From contig JAFULG010000002.1 of assembly GCA_017473435.1 (NCBI GenBank), positions 168,664 through 232,663 of the forward strand: 64,000 bases of DNA, in the 5' to 3' direction. Of this stretch, positions 15,921 to 23,388 are shown one piece after another. Under the pieces are notes generated by a model, which made no database searches, had not been told where the DNA came from, and saw nothing but the letters and a program-made list of their open reading frames with translations. Positions within the stretch are counted from its first letter, which is position 1. Every line of letters starts with the position of its first letter. Made by a program: the position numbers and the translations under genes. This DNA is from Clostridia bacterium. GTDB lineage: Bacteria; Bacillota; Clostridia; Oscillospirales; Acutalibacteraceae.

Positions 15921-18038
15921 TTATTTGCGCCTTTTAAATCTCAATGCAAATATAATACCAAAACCGAGAAGCACCACGCTGATACCGATCATCACTAAAG
16001 CCGGAGCGGAAATCATACTTTGTGGCTGAGCTTGCGGCTGACCCTTGTCGGGAAAGCTTCCGTCAGGTTTCTGCGTTTGTCCGTCTGAGCTTTCCTGAGT
16101 ATTGTCGATTTTACCGCTATCGATTCCGGGCCTTGCTGCGCTTGCGAAATTACCGGGCATCTGCGGTCTTGATTTATTGCCGGAGTTGTTTTCAGCTGTG
16201 TCGGTTTCATCTGAAGGCGTTGCGTCGGATGAGTCATTTTTGCTGCTGCCGAAATTTATCTGCGGCATCTGCATATTATCTCCGAAACCGCCTTTGCCGC
16301 CGCCCATAGTGCCCATATCACCAGTATTGATGTGGCTTGCGTCAATCAGAGTGTCGGTTTTCTGTGTGGCAGATGTTGAACCGATTGTACCGCCAAGCTG
16401 ACCCTTTACACTTTCTGCCCGAAGCATACAGAAATCCTTAAGAGTAGCTGCGCTTTTTTCAAATTCCTCGTATGTGCAGAATTTTGAGGGATCCTTTTCA
16501 ACAAAAGGTGAAATCATTGCTGTCACTTTGTCAATCATCTCTGCAAAGTATCCGCTGTCAAAATACTTTTCGATAAACTCACTGAAAATCTGATGGTAAA
16601 GCTCAGTGTATTCTTCGTTGTTGAAAATCCAATCTATCATAGGTCTGTCGCCTGATCCGTTGACTGATAACGGAGTATCAATAGGGTCGTTTACCGAGGA
16701 TGTTGCACTGCCCGTTGCCATAAAGCTGCCGAAAGCAAGATTATAGTCCCAGGGGATTATCTGAAGCTTACCGTTTTTTTCGTAAAGGTAGTAGTTGTGA
16801 ATCATTGAGCCTGTATAGCTGTCGGAATTTACAACAAAATTGTGCACCGAAAAGTAGCGGATAACCGCTTCAATATCAACCGTGTTTTCTGATATTTCGC
16901 CGTCGCTGAGCTTTTTCAATGCTTCTATAAGACGGGTTTTGTCAGCGTTGGTAATGTCGGTTTTAGCATTTCCGAAAAAATTTGAGTAACTGTCAGGGTC
17001 ATCGCCGATGTACTGAAGCTTTACATCCGATGAGCCCATACCCATTCCGCCAAAGCCACCGAATCCGCCTTTACTGTCACCGAACATATCGCTGAAGCTT
17101 TCAGGAATCTGTAAATTACCGTTTTCATCTGTAGGCGGAGTCGCACCCTGAGGCATCTGTGAGAAATCCGGCATTTCGCCGCCAAAGGGGGATTCGCCGT
17201 TGAAATCGGGAGGCGTCATACCTTCGGGTAACTGATCCGACGGATTATTGCTCTGAATAAAGTCGGAAGGCTGTTCGTTTTTATTTGTTGTTGAATCTCC
17301 GGGTGCCTGTGTGGAGGGGGCGTTCCGGGTGCTGTTATCTTTGCTTTGGTTGCTCTTATCCGATGCATTGGAGCTCTGCATAAATTCATCCATATCGAAT
17401 TTGTCGCCGTTGCCTCTGCCGCCGCCCATGCTCATACTGTCAGGCTTGTAAAGCTCACCGTAGTCCTTGCCGTAATTACGCTGCAAAAAAGCTTCTTCAA
17501 CACCCTCAACGGCAAGATAAAGACTCCAATCCTCACCGTTTACCGTAATATAAGCATAACTGCACAGAGGTGCCGCCACACCCATACTGTTCATCATTGT
17601 GTATGTCAGATAATCCTTCATATAGGTGTTATCCTGAATGACGTTGTTGAGAACAAGCTTATCAAGTCCGTAGTAGCTTTTTGTGTTGTCATAATGGTCA
17701 AATTCTATTTTGTAGCTGTATCTGTCGTTGGTAACTGAGCTGAGGGAGGTGTTACCCTTGCCGCGGATTGCAACATTTTTAAAGGCTTCTCCGTCTATTA
17801 CAACACTGCAGGCGCAGTACTCTTCACTTCGGGCGTTAGCCGTAAACTCATCCCAATCGTTCATTATAATGTCAATGGTATGAACTTCTGAGGTGTCAAA
17901 CAGAGCTTTTTCATATTCGGGTACACTATAAGCTTTTTGTACACCTAATTTTTCTCCGTTCATAAAAAGTATTGTGATAAGCAGAGTAAGAGCGAGGACA
18001 ACACAGCATATTTTATCAAAATGTTTATGTGTTGACAT
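15921..18038 (-). CDS. CotH kinase-family surface protein
   Basis: The protein has 705 aa: an N-terminal anchor (about 8-26), a CotH domain and a C-terminal membrane helix followed by RFKRRK. RGKGNTSLS (about 92-100), LDKLVLNNVIQDNTYMKDYL and IIPWDYNLAFGSF (about 430-442, with the metal-binding D-x-N) mark the CotH fold, an atypical protein kinase in spore coats. A Gly/Met/Pro/Ser-rich block of about 140 residues (about 200-340) interrupts the fold, and a second low-complexity stretch lies before the last helix. It ends the operon VTC polymerase, DUF4956, CotH. The set is frequent in Firmicutes, where a link to polyphosphate or cell surface phosphorylation is inferred only. Confidence 0.87.
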   Translation of the reverse strand: MSTHKHFDKICCVVLALTLLITILFMNGEKLGVQKAYSVPEYEKALFDTSEVHTIDIIMNDWDEFTANARSEEYCACSVVIDGEAFKNVAIRGKGNTSLSSVTNDRYSYKIEFDHYDNTKSYYGLDKLVLNNVIQDNTYMKDYLTYTMMNSMGVAAPLCSYAYITVNGEDWSLYLAVEGVEEAFLQRNYGKDYGELYKPDSMSMGGGRGNGDKFDMDEFMQSSNASDKSNQSKDNSTRNAPSTQAPGDSTTNKNEQPSDFIQSNNPSDQLPEGMTPPDFNGESPFGGEMPDFSQMPQGATPPTDENGNLQIPESFSDMFGDSKGGFGGFGGMGMGSSDVKLQYIGDDPDSYSNFFGNAKTDITNADKTRLIEALKKLSDGEISENTVDIEAVIRYFSVHNFVVNSDSYTGSMIHNYYLYEKNGKLQIIPWDYNLAFGSFMATGSATSSVNDPIDTPLSVNGSGDRPMIDWIFNNEEYTELYHQIFSEFIEKYFDSGYFAEMIDKVTAMISPFVEKDPSKFCTYEEFEKSAATLKDFCMLRAESVKGQLGGTIGSTSATQKTDTLIDASHINTGDMGTMGGGKGGFGDNMQMPQINFGSSKNDSSDATPSDETDTAENNSGNKSRPQMPGNFASAARPGIDSGKIDNTQESSDGQTQKPDGSFPDKGQPQAQPQSMISAPALVMIGISVVLLGFGIIFALRFKRRK

Positions 18039-18047
18039 ACCTTCACC

Positions 18048-18719
18048 TTAACCCATATATTCTCCGTTGTAGCTTACGAGTACCGCGCTTCTTACGCCCT
18101 TGATATTGGCAACGGCATTTATGAAGTCTGTATTTTCATCCTTAAGACGGACATCGAGGTTGAGCTCAACAAGACCCTTCTGAGCTGTCTCGCTTTTTAC
18201 AGTACACTTGAGGACATAATTCTTAAGGAAGTTCATCACGTGTGTTTCGCTTTCGGCACCATCACACTGTACAACCACAATGTAAGGGTTGCAGTGTGAT
18301 TTTTTGTTTACAAAAACAAGAAGAATAACGCCGATGATGATACTGCCTATCACTGCAAGAGGAATCATACCTGCTGCAAGCACAATGCCGACGGCGATTG
18401 ACCAGAACAAAAAGGCTATATCAAGAGGCTCCTTGATTGCAGTGCGAAAACGCACAATTGAAAGAGCACCGACCATACCGAGAGAAAGAACTACGTTTGA
18501 GGTTACTGCAAGAATAACAACAGTAGTAATCATTGTAAGTGCAACAAGGGTTGTGCCGAAAGAGGATGAATACATTACACCCTGATAGGTCTTTTTGTAA
18601 ACCAGGAAAATAAACATACCGATGCCGAAGGCAAGAGCAAGAGCTATTGCCATGTCAAGCACGCTTACGCTTGTGATGTTTTCAAGAAAGCTTGATTTGA
18701 AAATGTCGTTGAATGTCAT
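18048..18719 (-). CDS. DUF4956 membrane protein
   Basis: The protein has 223 aa with four hydrophobic segments in the first 135 residues. The motif SLGMVGALSIVRFRTAIKEP (about 82-101) is the clear DUF4956 signature. A soluble alpha/beta C-terminal domain follows, about 85 residues long and possibly regulatory. DUF4956 proteins nearly always sit beside VTC-domain polyphosphate polymerases and are likely partners in making or moving polyphosphate, but this is unproven. It is nine bases before CotH and 30 bases after the VTC gene, and AAAGGAG precedes the ATG. Confidence 0.88.
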   Translation of the reverse strand: MTFNDIFKSSFLENITSVSVLDMAIALALAFGIGMFIFLVYKKTYQGVMYSSSFGTTLVALTMITTVVILAVTSNVVLSLGMVGALSIVRFRTAIKEPLDIAFLFWSIAVGIVLAAGMIPLAVIGSIIIGVILLVFVNKKSHCNPYIVVVQCDGAESETHVMNFLKNYVLKCTVKSETAQKGLVELNLDVRLKDENTDFINAVANIKGVRSAVLVSYNGEYMG

Positions 18720-18749
18720 AATAAAAACTCCTTTAAGATTAGTATTGTT

Positions 18750-19418
18750 TTAACCGTAAATTCTGCATACGGCATATTTTGAATAGTTGCCTGTACGGCA
18801 GGAGGAAAGCTGTATTGCATCACGGACGATGTCGGGCAGATATTCGTCCCACTTTACCTCCAGTATAATTGCGTTGCCCGTAGGAACTGTAATGCAATCG
18901 GGATTAAGAAAATCTGTGCAGTTAAGTCCTGTTCTGATGTTATAGTCAAGAGTAATACGCACATTGCCTGCCGTAAAAATAAAAGGCTCACGCTCATAAT
19001 CCACAATGGTTTTCGGCCTTAATCCCTGACCTGAAATTTTGGTGTAAAGCTCCTGAATCAAAGGCTCACCGCTTTGCATCATCCAACCGTAGTCACCGTC
19101 AGCAATAGCCTGAGCCATTTCTTTCGTAAGAATCACGCTTTCTTTAAGACACAGACCGTTTGTTTTACTTTTCTTTTCAAGATGAATAACTGAGGTGTCG
19201 TGATTATAGTAGCGGATACGGAATTTTTCGCGGAAGTTTACGCCGTTGAGCTTTTCTGTCAACGCTTTGTCCTGAGCATTGTCGAAGTAAAGACTTCTGA
19301 CAAAATATTTTCCGTCTATGGCGTGAACATCTTTTTTCATCACAGCAGAAAGCCGGTTGCGAAGCTCCAACATATCACAGTGGCTTATTTCGTGCTTGTA
19401 TTCGTGACGGTATTTCAT
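18750..19418 (-). CDS. VTC-domain polyphosphate polymerase-like protein
   Basis: The protein has 222 aa. The start MKYRHEYKHEIS, the basic strand FREKFRIRYYN (about 64-74), LEKKSKTNGLCLKES (about 82-96) and the acidic ends RITLDYNIRT and ILEVKWDEYLP fit the tunnel fold of the VTC4 / polyphosphate polymerase domain. Conserved Lys/Arg and Glu residues line the tunnel. It would polymerise phosphate from ATP at the membrane face, working with DUF4956. AAGGGGTGA precedes ATG 19418. A candidate response-regulator box lies upstream (19496-19512). Confidence 0.87.
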   Translation of the reverse strand: MKYRHEYKHEISHCDMLELRNRLSAVMKKDVHAIDGKYFVRSLYFDNAQDKALTEKLNGVNFREKFRIRYYNHDTSVIHLEKKSKTNGLCLKESVILTKEMAQAIADGDYGWMMQSGEPLIQELYTKISGQGLRPKTIVDYEREPFIFTAGNVRITLDYNIRTGLNCTDFLNPDCITVPTGNAIILEVKWDEYLPDIVRDAIQLSSCRTGNYSKYAVCRIYG

Positions 19419-19457
19419 TCTGTCACCCCTTTGCTGATTGATTTGTACATAAAAAAA

Positions 19458-19493
19458 CCTCCTGTACTATGATGATATCATTGTACGGGAGGT
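19458..19493 (-). terminator. Hairpin with T-tract between TCS remnant and VTC operon
   Basis: Minus strand: ACCTCC(c)GTAC ... GTAC(a)GGAGGT followed by seven T. It looks like the terminator of the old two-component operon. It overlaps the probable -10 of the VTC operon. Confidence 0.6.
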
Positions 19494-19512
19494 AGATTGA
19501 AGTTTGATTGAA
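19480..19512 (-). promoter_or_regulatory. Candidate activated promoter of VTC-DUF4956-CotH operon with RR box
   Basis: A 17-bp box TTCAAT-CAAAC-TTCAAT (minus strand, 19512-19496) is followed after 10 bases by TACAAT (19485-19480). The direct repeat with an 11-bp period is the usual binding pattern of OmpR/PhoB-family regulators. The same 17 bases recur upstream of the response regulator remnant. Confidence 0.6.
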
Positions 19513-19518
19513 GTTACC

Positions 19519-19902
19519 TTAAAGCTTGCTTAAAGGTAATGTTACTCTGAACTCTACAAGTGAATTGCAGCAAAGGACTTCTATATGCCCTTTATGGCTT
19601 TCGGTAATGGATTTTGCGATGGCAAGTCCGAGACCGTAGTGCTTGTCGTCAAGCTACGCCTTTGCGGTAAGCATCAGAATGGGAGTAGTTATCCCTTTTG
19701 CGCGAGCTTTCCCGGCAACCTCGAAGCCGTTCATTCCGGGAAGCATAACATCGAGGATTACTATATCATAAATATTACTCTCAATAGCAGCAAGGCCGTC
19801 AATGCCGTTGTCATAATGGTCGACATCATATTTTTCAAGACGGAGAATTTCACAAAGAGCCTGAGCCATTCTCTTTTCGTCTTCAATAAGTAAAAGCCTC
19901 AT
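19519..19902 (-). pseudogene. Deletion fusion of OmpR-family response regulator and sensor kinase
   Basis: From ATG 19902 (CGGAGGTG upstream) the frame encodes 82 residues of a receiver domain: LLLIEDE, the phospho-acceptor Asp (about residue 51, VILDVMLPGMNG) and ITTPILMLTAKA. It then meets TAG at 19656-19654. In the same frame the next 44 codons read DDKHYGLGLAIAKSITESHK and end VTLPLSKL-stop at 19519, which is the G2 box and C-terminal end of a histidine kinase ATPase domain. The DNA-binding domain, kinase sensor and dimerisation parts are gone. An internal deletion of about 1.5 kb is inferred from usual sizes. The stub may still be translated as a lone receiver. Confidence 0.88.
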
Positions 19903-19921
19903 AGACACACCTCCGTATTTT

Positions 19922-19953
19922 ATTATAGCATAAAATATTGAAGTTTGATTGAA
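19922..19953 (-). promoter_or_regulatory. Promoter and RR box of the two-component remnant
   Basis: Minus strand TTCAAT-CAAAC-TTCAAT (19953-19937), nine bases, then TATAAT (19927-19922). The 17-bp box is identical to that at 19496-19512. Confidence 0.65.
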
Positions 19954-19957
19954 AAAT

Positions 19958-19987
19958 AAAAAGACGATTCAAAAGAATCGTCTTTTT
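19958..19987. terminator. Terminator of tRNA operon
   Basis: AAAAAGACGATTC-aaaa-GAATCGTCTTTTT, a perfect stem with A/T tracts on both sides, just past the tRNA-Tyr 3' end. Confidence 0.85.
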
Positions 19988-19988
19988 C

Positions 19989-20073
<85 letters not shown>

Positions 20074-20081
20074 ATATAAAC

Positions 20082-20157
20082 TGGAGCTGGTGGACGGACT
20101 CGAACCCCCGACCTGCTGATTACAAATCAGCTGCTCTACCAACTGAGCTACACCAGC
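20082..20157 (-). tRNA. tRNA-Thr (anticodon TGT)
   Basis: A 76-nt tRNA with acceptor GCTGGTG/CACCAGC, D-arm AGCTCAGTTGGTAGAGC, anticodon arm GCTGATTTGTAATCAGC (loop TTTGTAA, anticodon TGT), T-arm GGGGGTTCGAGTCC and encoded CCA. Confidence 0.95.
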
Positions 20158-20187
20158 GTATTACTGTGTTCCGTAGAACGCTCGGAT

Positions 20188-20216
20188 ATAATATCACAAT
20201 AAAACCGGGTTGTCAA
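20188..20216 (-). promoter_or_regulatory. Promoter of tRNA-Thr/tRNA-Tyr operon
   Basis: Minus strand TTGACA (20216-20211), 17-bp spacer, TATTAT (20193-20188), about 30 bases before tRNA-Thr. Confidence 0.8.
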
Positions 20217-20369
20217 TACTTTTTTGCAATTTTTTTGCATTTTTTTGTAAATAAAAATTTAGTCGGATGAACAGCAGATTTATAGATACCTGCTTTTTGT
20301 TTAATTGCAATAATTTTTGTTAACAATGTGAAAACGGAGCAATGTTTTAAACAAATTTTTTGGGAGCTA

Positions 20370-20399
20370 TTGCATTCTGACGAAGTTTTTTGCTATTAT
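20370..20399 (+). promoter_or_regulatory. Promoter for Na/Pi symporter gene
   Basis: TTGCAT (20370-20375), 18-bp spacer, TATTAT (20394-20399). The start codon is 56 bases further on. Confidence 0.6.
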
Positions 20400-20454
20400 A
20401 AAAAACAACAGAATATTTAATACACATAATCGAAAGAGAATTGGAGTGAAAATT

Positions 20455-22197
20455 ATGGATTTATTTGATATTCTTTCGCTTGTGGGCGGACTTGCCCTTT
20501 TCCTGTTCGGTATGAACATTATGGGCTCCTCGCTCGAAAAAAAGGCGGGCGGACAGCTGAAAAATGTCCTTGCCAAAATGACGGATAATCCCGCCAAGGG
20601 CTTCCTGCTCGGACTTATTGTGACCTCGATTATTCAGTCCTCATCAGCCACCACCGTTATGGTTGTCGGCTTTGTTAACTCGGGTATCATGACCCTCCAT
20701 CAGGCTGTAGGTCCGATTATGGGTGCCAATGTGGGCACAACCGTTACCAGCTGGATTCTTTCACTTACAGCTATTGAAGGCGGCGGTTTTATGGATTTGT
20801 TGAAGCCTGATTCCTTTGTTCCTGTTCTTGCGCTTGTCGGAATTTATCTGCTTATGTTCAGCAAAAAGAACAAGAGCAAGGACACCGCTATGATTCTTCT
20901 CGGCTTTGCAACCCTTATGACAGGTATGGAAACAATGTCTGACGCAGTTGCAGGTCTCAAGGAGGTTCCCGAATTTACAAACATCCTCACCCTCTTCTCT
21001 AACCCTGTTTTAGGTGTTCTTGCAGGTGCGGTGCTCACTGCTATCATTCAGTCCTCCTCCGCCTCTGTCGGTATCCTTCAGGCTATTTCTACTACCGGTG
21101 CAATCACCTTCGGCACGGCAATTCCTGTAGTTATGGGTATGGCTATCGGTACCTGCATAACAGCTGTTCTTTCATCAATCGGAGCAAACAAAAATGCAAA
21201 GCGTGCAACACTTGTTCACCTTTATTTTAACATATTTGGCACGATTGCAGCTCTTGTGCTTTTCTATGGCGCAAATGCAATATTCAAATTCGACTTCTTT
21301 GACAATACGGCAAATGAGGTTGGTATTGCAATAGTCAATACTACTTATAAGGTATTCTGCGTGCTTATGTGGTCACCAATGCTCGGCCTGCTTGAAAAAA
21401 TGGCAACAAAGAGCATTAAGGATACAGACGAGAAAGAAAAATACGAAATGCTCGACGAGCGTCTGCTTGCAACCCCTGCCGTTGCTGTTGACCGTTGCCG
21501 CAGCGTAACCCTTTCAATGGCTGAAATTGCCGTGGAAAGCGTTAAGGATGCTCTCTCGCTGCTTGATAATTATGATGAAAAAATCAGTGAAAAGGTCATC
21601 AAAGCCGAAAAGAAAACCGATAAGTACGAGGATAAGCTCGGCACCTATCTTGTAAAGGTTTCCGCACTTGAGATGACCGATGAGGACACGGAGCAGGCTT
21701 CAACTCTGCTTCATGTTATCGGTGATATTGAAAGAATGGCCGACCACGCGCTTAACGTGCTTGAATCCGCTCAGGAGATTGACGAAAAGAAGCTTGAGTT
21801 TTCCGATGAATGTAAGCAGGAGCTCGGCCAGATTATCGGTGCTGTTGAGGAAATTGTCAGCCTTTCATATGCGGCGTTTACCGAAAACGACCTTGAAAAG
21901 GCAAAGCTTGTTGAGCCGCTTGAGCAGGTTGTGGATGATCTTCAGGATGTGCTTAAGGCTCGTCATATCAAGCGCCTTCAGAAGGGCGAATGCACCGTTG
22001 AGCTCGGCTTTGTGTTAAGCGACCTTTTAAGAAACTTCGAACGTATTTCCGACCACTGTTCAAATATTGCCGGTATTGTGCTTGAAATGAACAGGTCACA
22101 TGACGTTTCAATTCACAAGTATCTCAAAAAGGTACGTAAGGGCGAAAATGACTATGCAAACAAGTATGAGGAATTCTCTCAGAAGTACACGGTTTAA
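20455..22197 (+). CDS. Na+/phosphate cotransporter family protein (NptA/PNaS type)
   Basis: The protein has 580 aa. ATG 20455 is chosen with TTGGAGTGA upstream. The membrane half has two inverted repeats, each with the family signature QSSSA (IIQSSSATT, about residue 60; IIQSSSASV, about 200). The C-terminal third is a PhoU-like helical domain (VIGDIERMADHALNVLESAQ and FERISDHCSNIAG). It is expected to import phosphate with sodium. No pst or pho genes are nearby, but phosphate uptake fits with the polyphosphate operon 1 kb away; any functional link is inference. Confidence 0.92.
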   Translation: MDLFDILSLVGGLALFLFGMNIMGSSLEKKAGGQLKNVLAKMTDNPAKGFLLGLIVTSIIQSSSATTVMVVGFVNSGIMTLHQAVGPIMGANVGTTVTSWILSLTAIEGGGFMDLLKPDSFVPVLALVGIYLLMFSKKNKSKDTAMILLGFATLMTGMETMSDAVAGLKEVPEFTNILTLFSNPVLGVLAGAVLTAIIQSSSASVGILQAISTTGAITFGTAIPVVMGMAIGTCITAVLSSIGANKNAKRATLVHLYFNIFGTIAALVLFYGANAIFKFDFFDNTANEVGIAIVNTTYKVFCVLMWSPMLGLLEKMATKSIKDTDEKEKYEMLDERLLATPAVAVDRCRSVTLSMAEIAVESVKDALSLLDNYDEKISEKVIKAEKKTDKYEDKLGTYLVKVSALEMTDEDTEQASTLLHVIGDIERMADHALNVLESAQEIDEKKLEFSDECKQELGQIIGAVEEIVSLSYAAFTENDLEKAKLVEPLEQVVDDLQDVLKARHIKRLQKGECTVELGFVLSDLLRNFERISDHCSNIAGIVLEMNRSHDVSIHKYLKKVRKGENDYANKYEEFSQKYTV

Positions 22198-22284
22198 GGT
22201 GACAGCAAAACTGTTCATACAAAATGCGTAAATGTTACATGAAATTATATTTTTGCTTAGAAATTATTATAAATCTTATTTGTG

Positions 22285-22313
22285 TTGACAAATTATAAAT
22301 TATTTGTTATTAT
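22285..22313 (+). promoter_or_regulatory. Strong promoter for 32-aa peptide
   Basis: TTGACA (22285-22290), 17-bp spacer, TATTAT (22308-22313), 46 bases before the ATG. Confidence 0.8.
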
Positions 22314-22359
22314 TTAACTACGGAAAAATCCGAAAATGTATTTAATAGGAGGTACTACC

Positions 22360-22458
22360 ATGGACGCATTACAGACAGTATTCAACACAATCAGAGACGT
22401 TATTGCTATTATCAAGAAGTTCTTTGAGGACATTTTCCCCAAAAAGGATGCTGAATAA
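22360..22458 (+). CDS. 32-aa amphipathic helical peptide, PSM/delta-lysin-like in outline
   Basis: The start is ATG 22360 with a strong AGGAGGT upstream. The 32 residues (MDALQTVFNTIRDVIAIIKK then FFEDIFPKKDAE) place Leu4, Val7/Phe8, Ile11, Val14/Ile15, Ile18, Phe22 and Ile25 on one helix face and Asp, Arg, Lys and Glu on the other; net charge is about -1. There is no signal peptide or cysteine. Together with 49187-49285 (also exactly 32 aa) it shares D-[VI]-[IV] ... K-F-F-[ED]. It has its own promoter and terminator. Staphylococcal phenol-soluble modulins and SpoVM-like membrane-sensing peptides have this build; which, if either, applies is unknown. Confidence 0.8.
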   Translation: MDALQTVFNTIRDVIAIIKKFFEDIFPKKDAE

Positions 22459-22471
22459 TTAAAAGAAAGAA

Positions 22472-22503
22472 GAGGAGACCGTAAGGTCTCCTCGATTTTT
22501 TTT
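22472..22503. terminator. Terminator between peptide gene and pth
   Basis: GAGGAGACC-gtaa-GGTCTCCTC then GATTTTTTTT. Confidence 0.9.
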
Positions 22504-22531
22504 GCTTGTCGTGTGGCGTTCTGACTTGTTC

Positions 22532-23134
22532 TTAAGAATTAACTTTGCTCATAGCGCCGTCTATGTCGCCTTCAACCATAAATTCAAGTGCCGTTGCAGT
22601 TTTTTCTGCGGCGGCCTTTATTTTTTCTGCTTCGTCCTTTGAAAAACGTGAAAGCACCCAGTCGGCAAGATCATATTCGGGGTTTGGCTTTGCGCCTACC
22701 CCCACCTTTATTCGGGGGATGGCATCACTTTTCATATGGTAGATAATGTTCTTCATGCCATTGTGTCCGCCGTCAGAGCCCTTGCGGCGGATTCTCACCT
22801 TGCCGGGCTCGAGACTGATATCGTCGTAGATGACAATGATATTTTCAGGCTTGATTTTATAAAACTCTGCCGCATCGCGTACTGCTTCACCGCTTAAATT
22901 CATAAAGGTCTGGGGCTTAAGGAAAAGGCAACGGTGACCTTTGATTCTGCCTTCGCCCAAAAGTGATTTGAACTTCAGACGGTCAATTTTAAATCCATGC
23001 TTTTCAGCGAAAAGATCAAGACATATAAAGCCAGCGTTGTGGCGTGTTATTTCATACTGCTTGCCGGGATTACCGAGACCCGCAATCAGATATTCGTAAG
23101 AGCTGCTGTTTTCGAACTTTTTCTTAAAAATCAA
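22532..23134 (-). CDS. pth: Peptidyl-tRNA hydrolase
   Basis: The protein has 200 aa. The start is TTG 23134, eight bases after AAGGAG. AGLGNPGKQYEITRHNAGF gives the family signature with catalytic His32; KPQTFMNLSGEAV, IYDDISLEPGKVRIRRKGSDG and GHNGMKNI complete the active site. It releases tRNA from peptidyl-tRNA dropped by ribosomes. About 12 extra residues precede the usual N-terminus. It is a monocistronic unit here. It often neighbours mfd in Firmicutes, but here mfd lies 27 kb away. Confidence 0.97.
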   Translation of the reverse strand: MIFKKKFENSSSYEYLIAGLGNPGKQYEITRHNAGFICLDLFAEKHGFKIDRLKFKSLLGEGRIKGHRCLFLKPQTFMNLSGEAVRDAAEFYKIKPENIIVIYDDISLEPGKVRIRRKGSDGGHNGMKNIIYHMKSDAIPRIKVGVGAKPNPEYDLADWVLSRFSKDEAEKIKAAAEKTATALEFMVEGDIDGAMSKVNS

Positions 23135-23388
23135 TGTGAAAACTCCTTGTTTGTTTTTTAGCTAATTTATTATATACAAATCAGGCTGAAAGTGCAAGTA
23201 GTAAGGTTAATTTCGGACGGACAATATATAGTATAACAAAAAAATATATTTCTTTATGCTTTGAGGAGAGCTATAATGCCAAAATGGAAATAACTTTAAA
23301 AATCATTATGCTATAATTTAGTTTAACTTAAATTGAGTTATTATGCTTATTTTCAGATAAAGTACATACTGTTACGGAGGTTGAACAT

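Noticed and set aside
22285-22503. Type I toxin-antitoxin locus for the 32-aa peptide
   Set aside because: No antisense promoter or overlapping small RNA is visible, and the peptide is amphipathic rather than a hydrophobic single-span toxin. The same applies to 49105-49371.
23268-23291. AGGAGAG followed by a five-codon ORF (MPKWK) before rlmB
   Set aside because: It is too short to judge and not linked to a visible attenuator; chance is likely.
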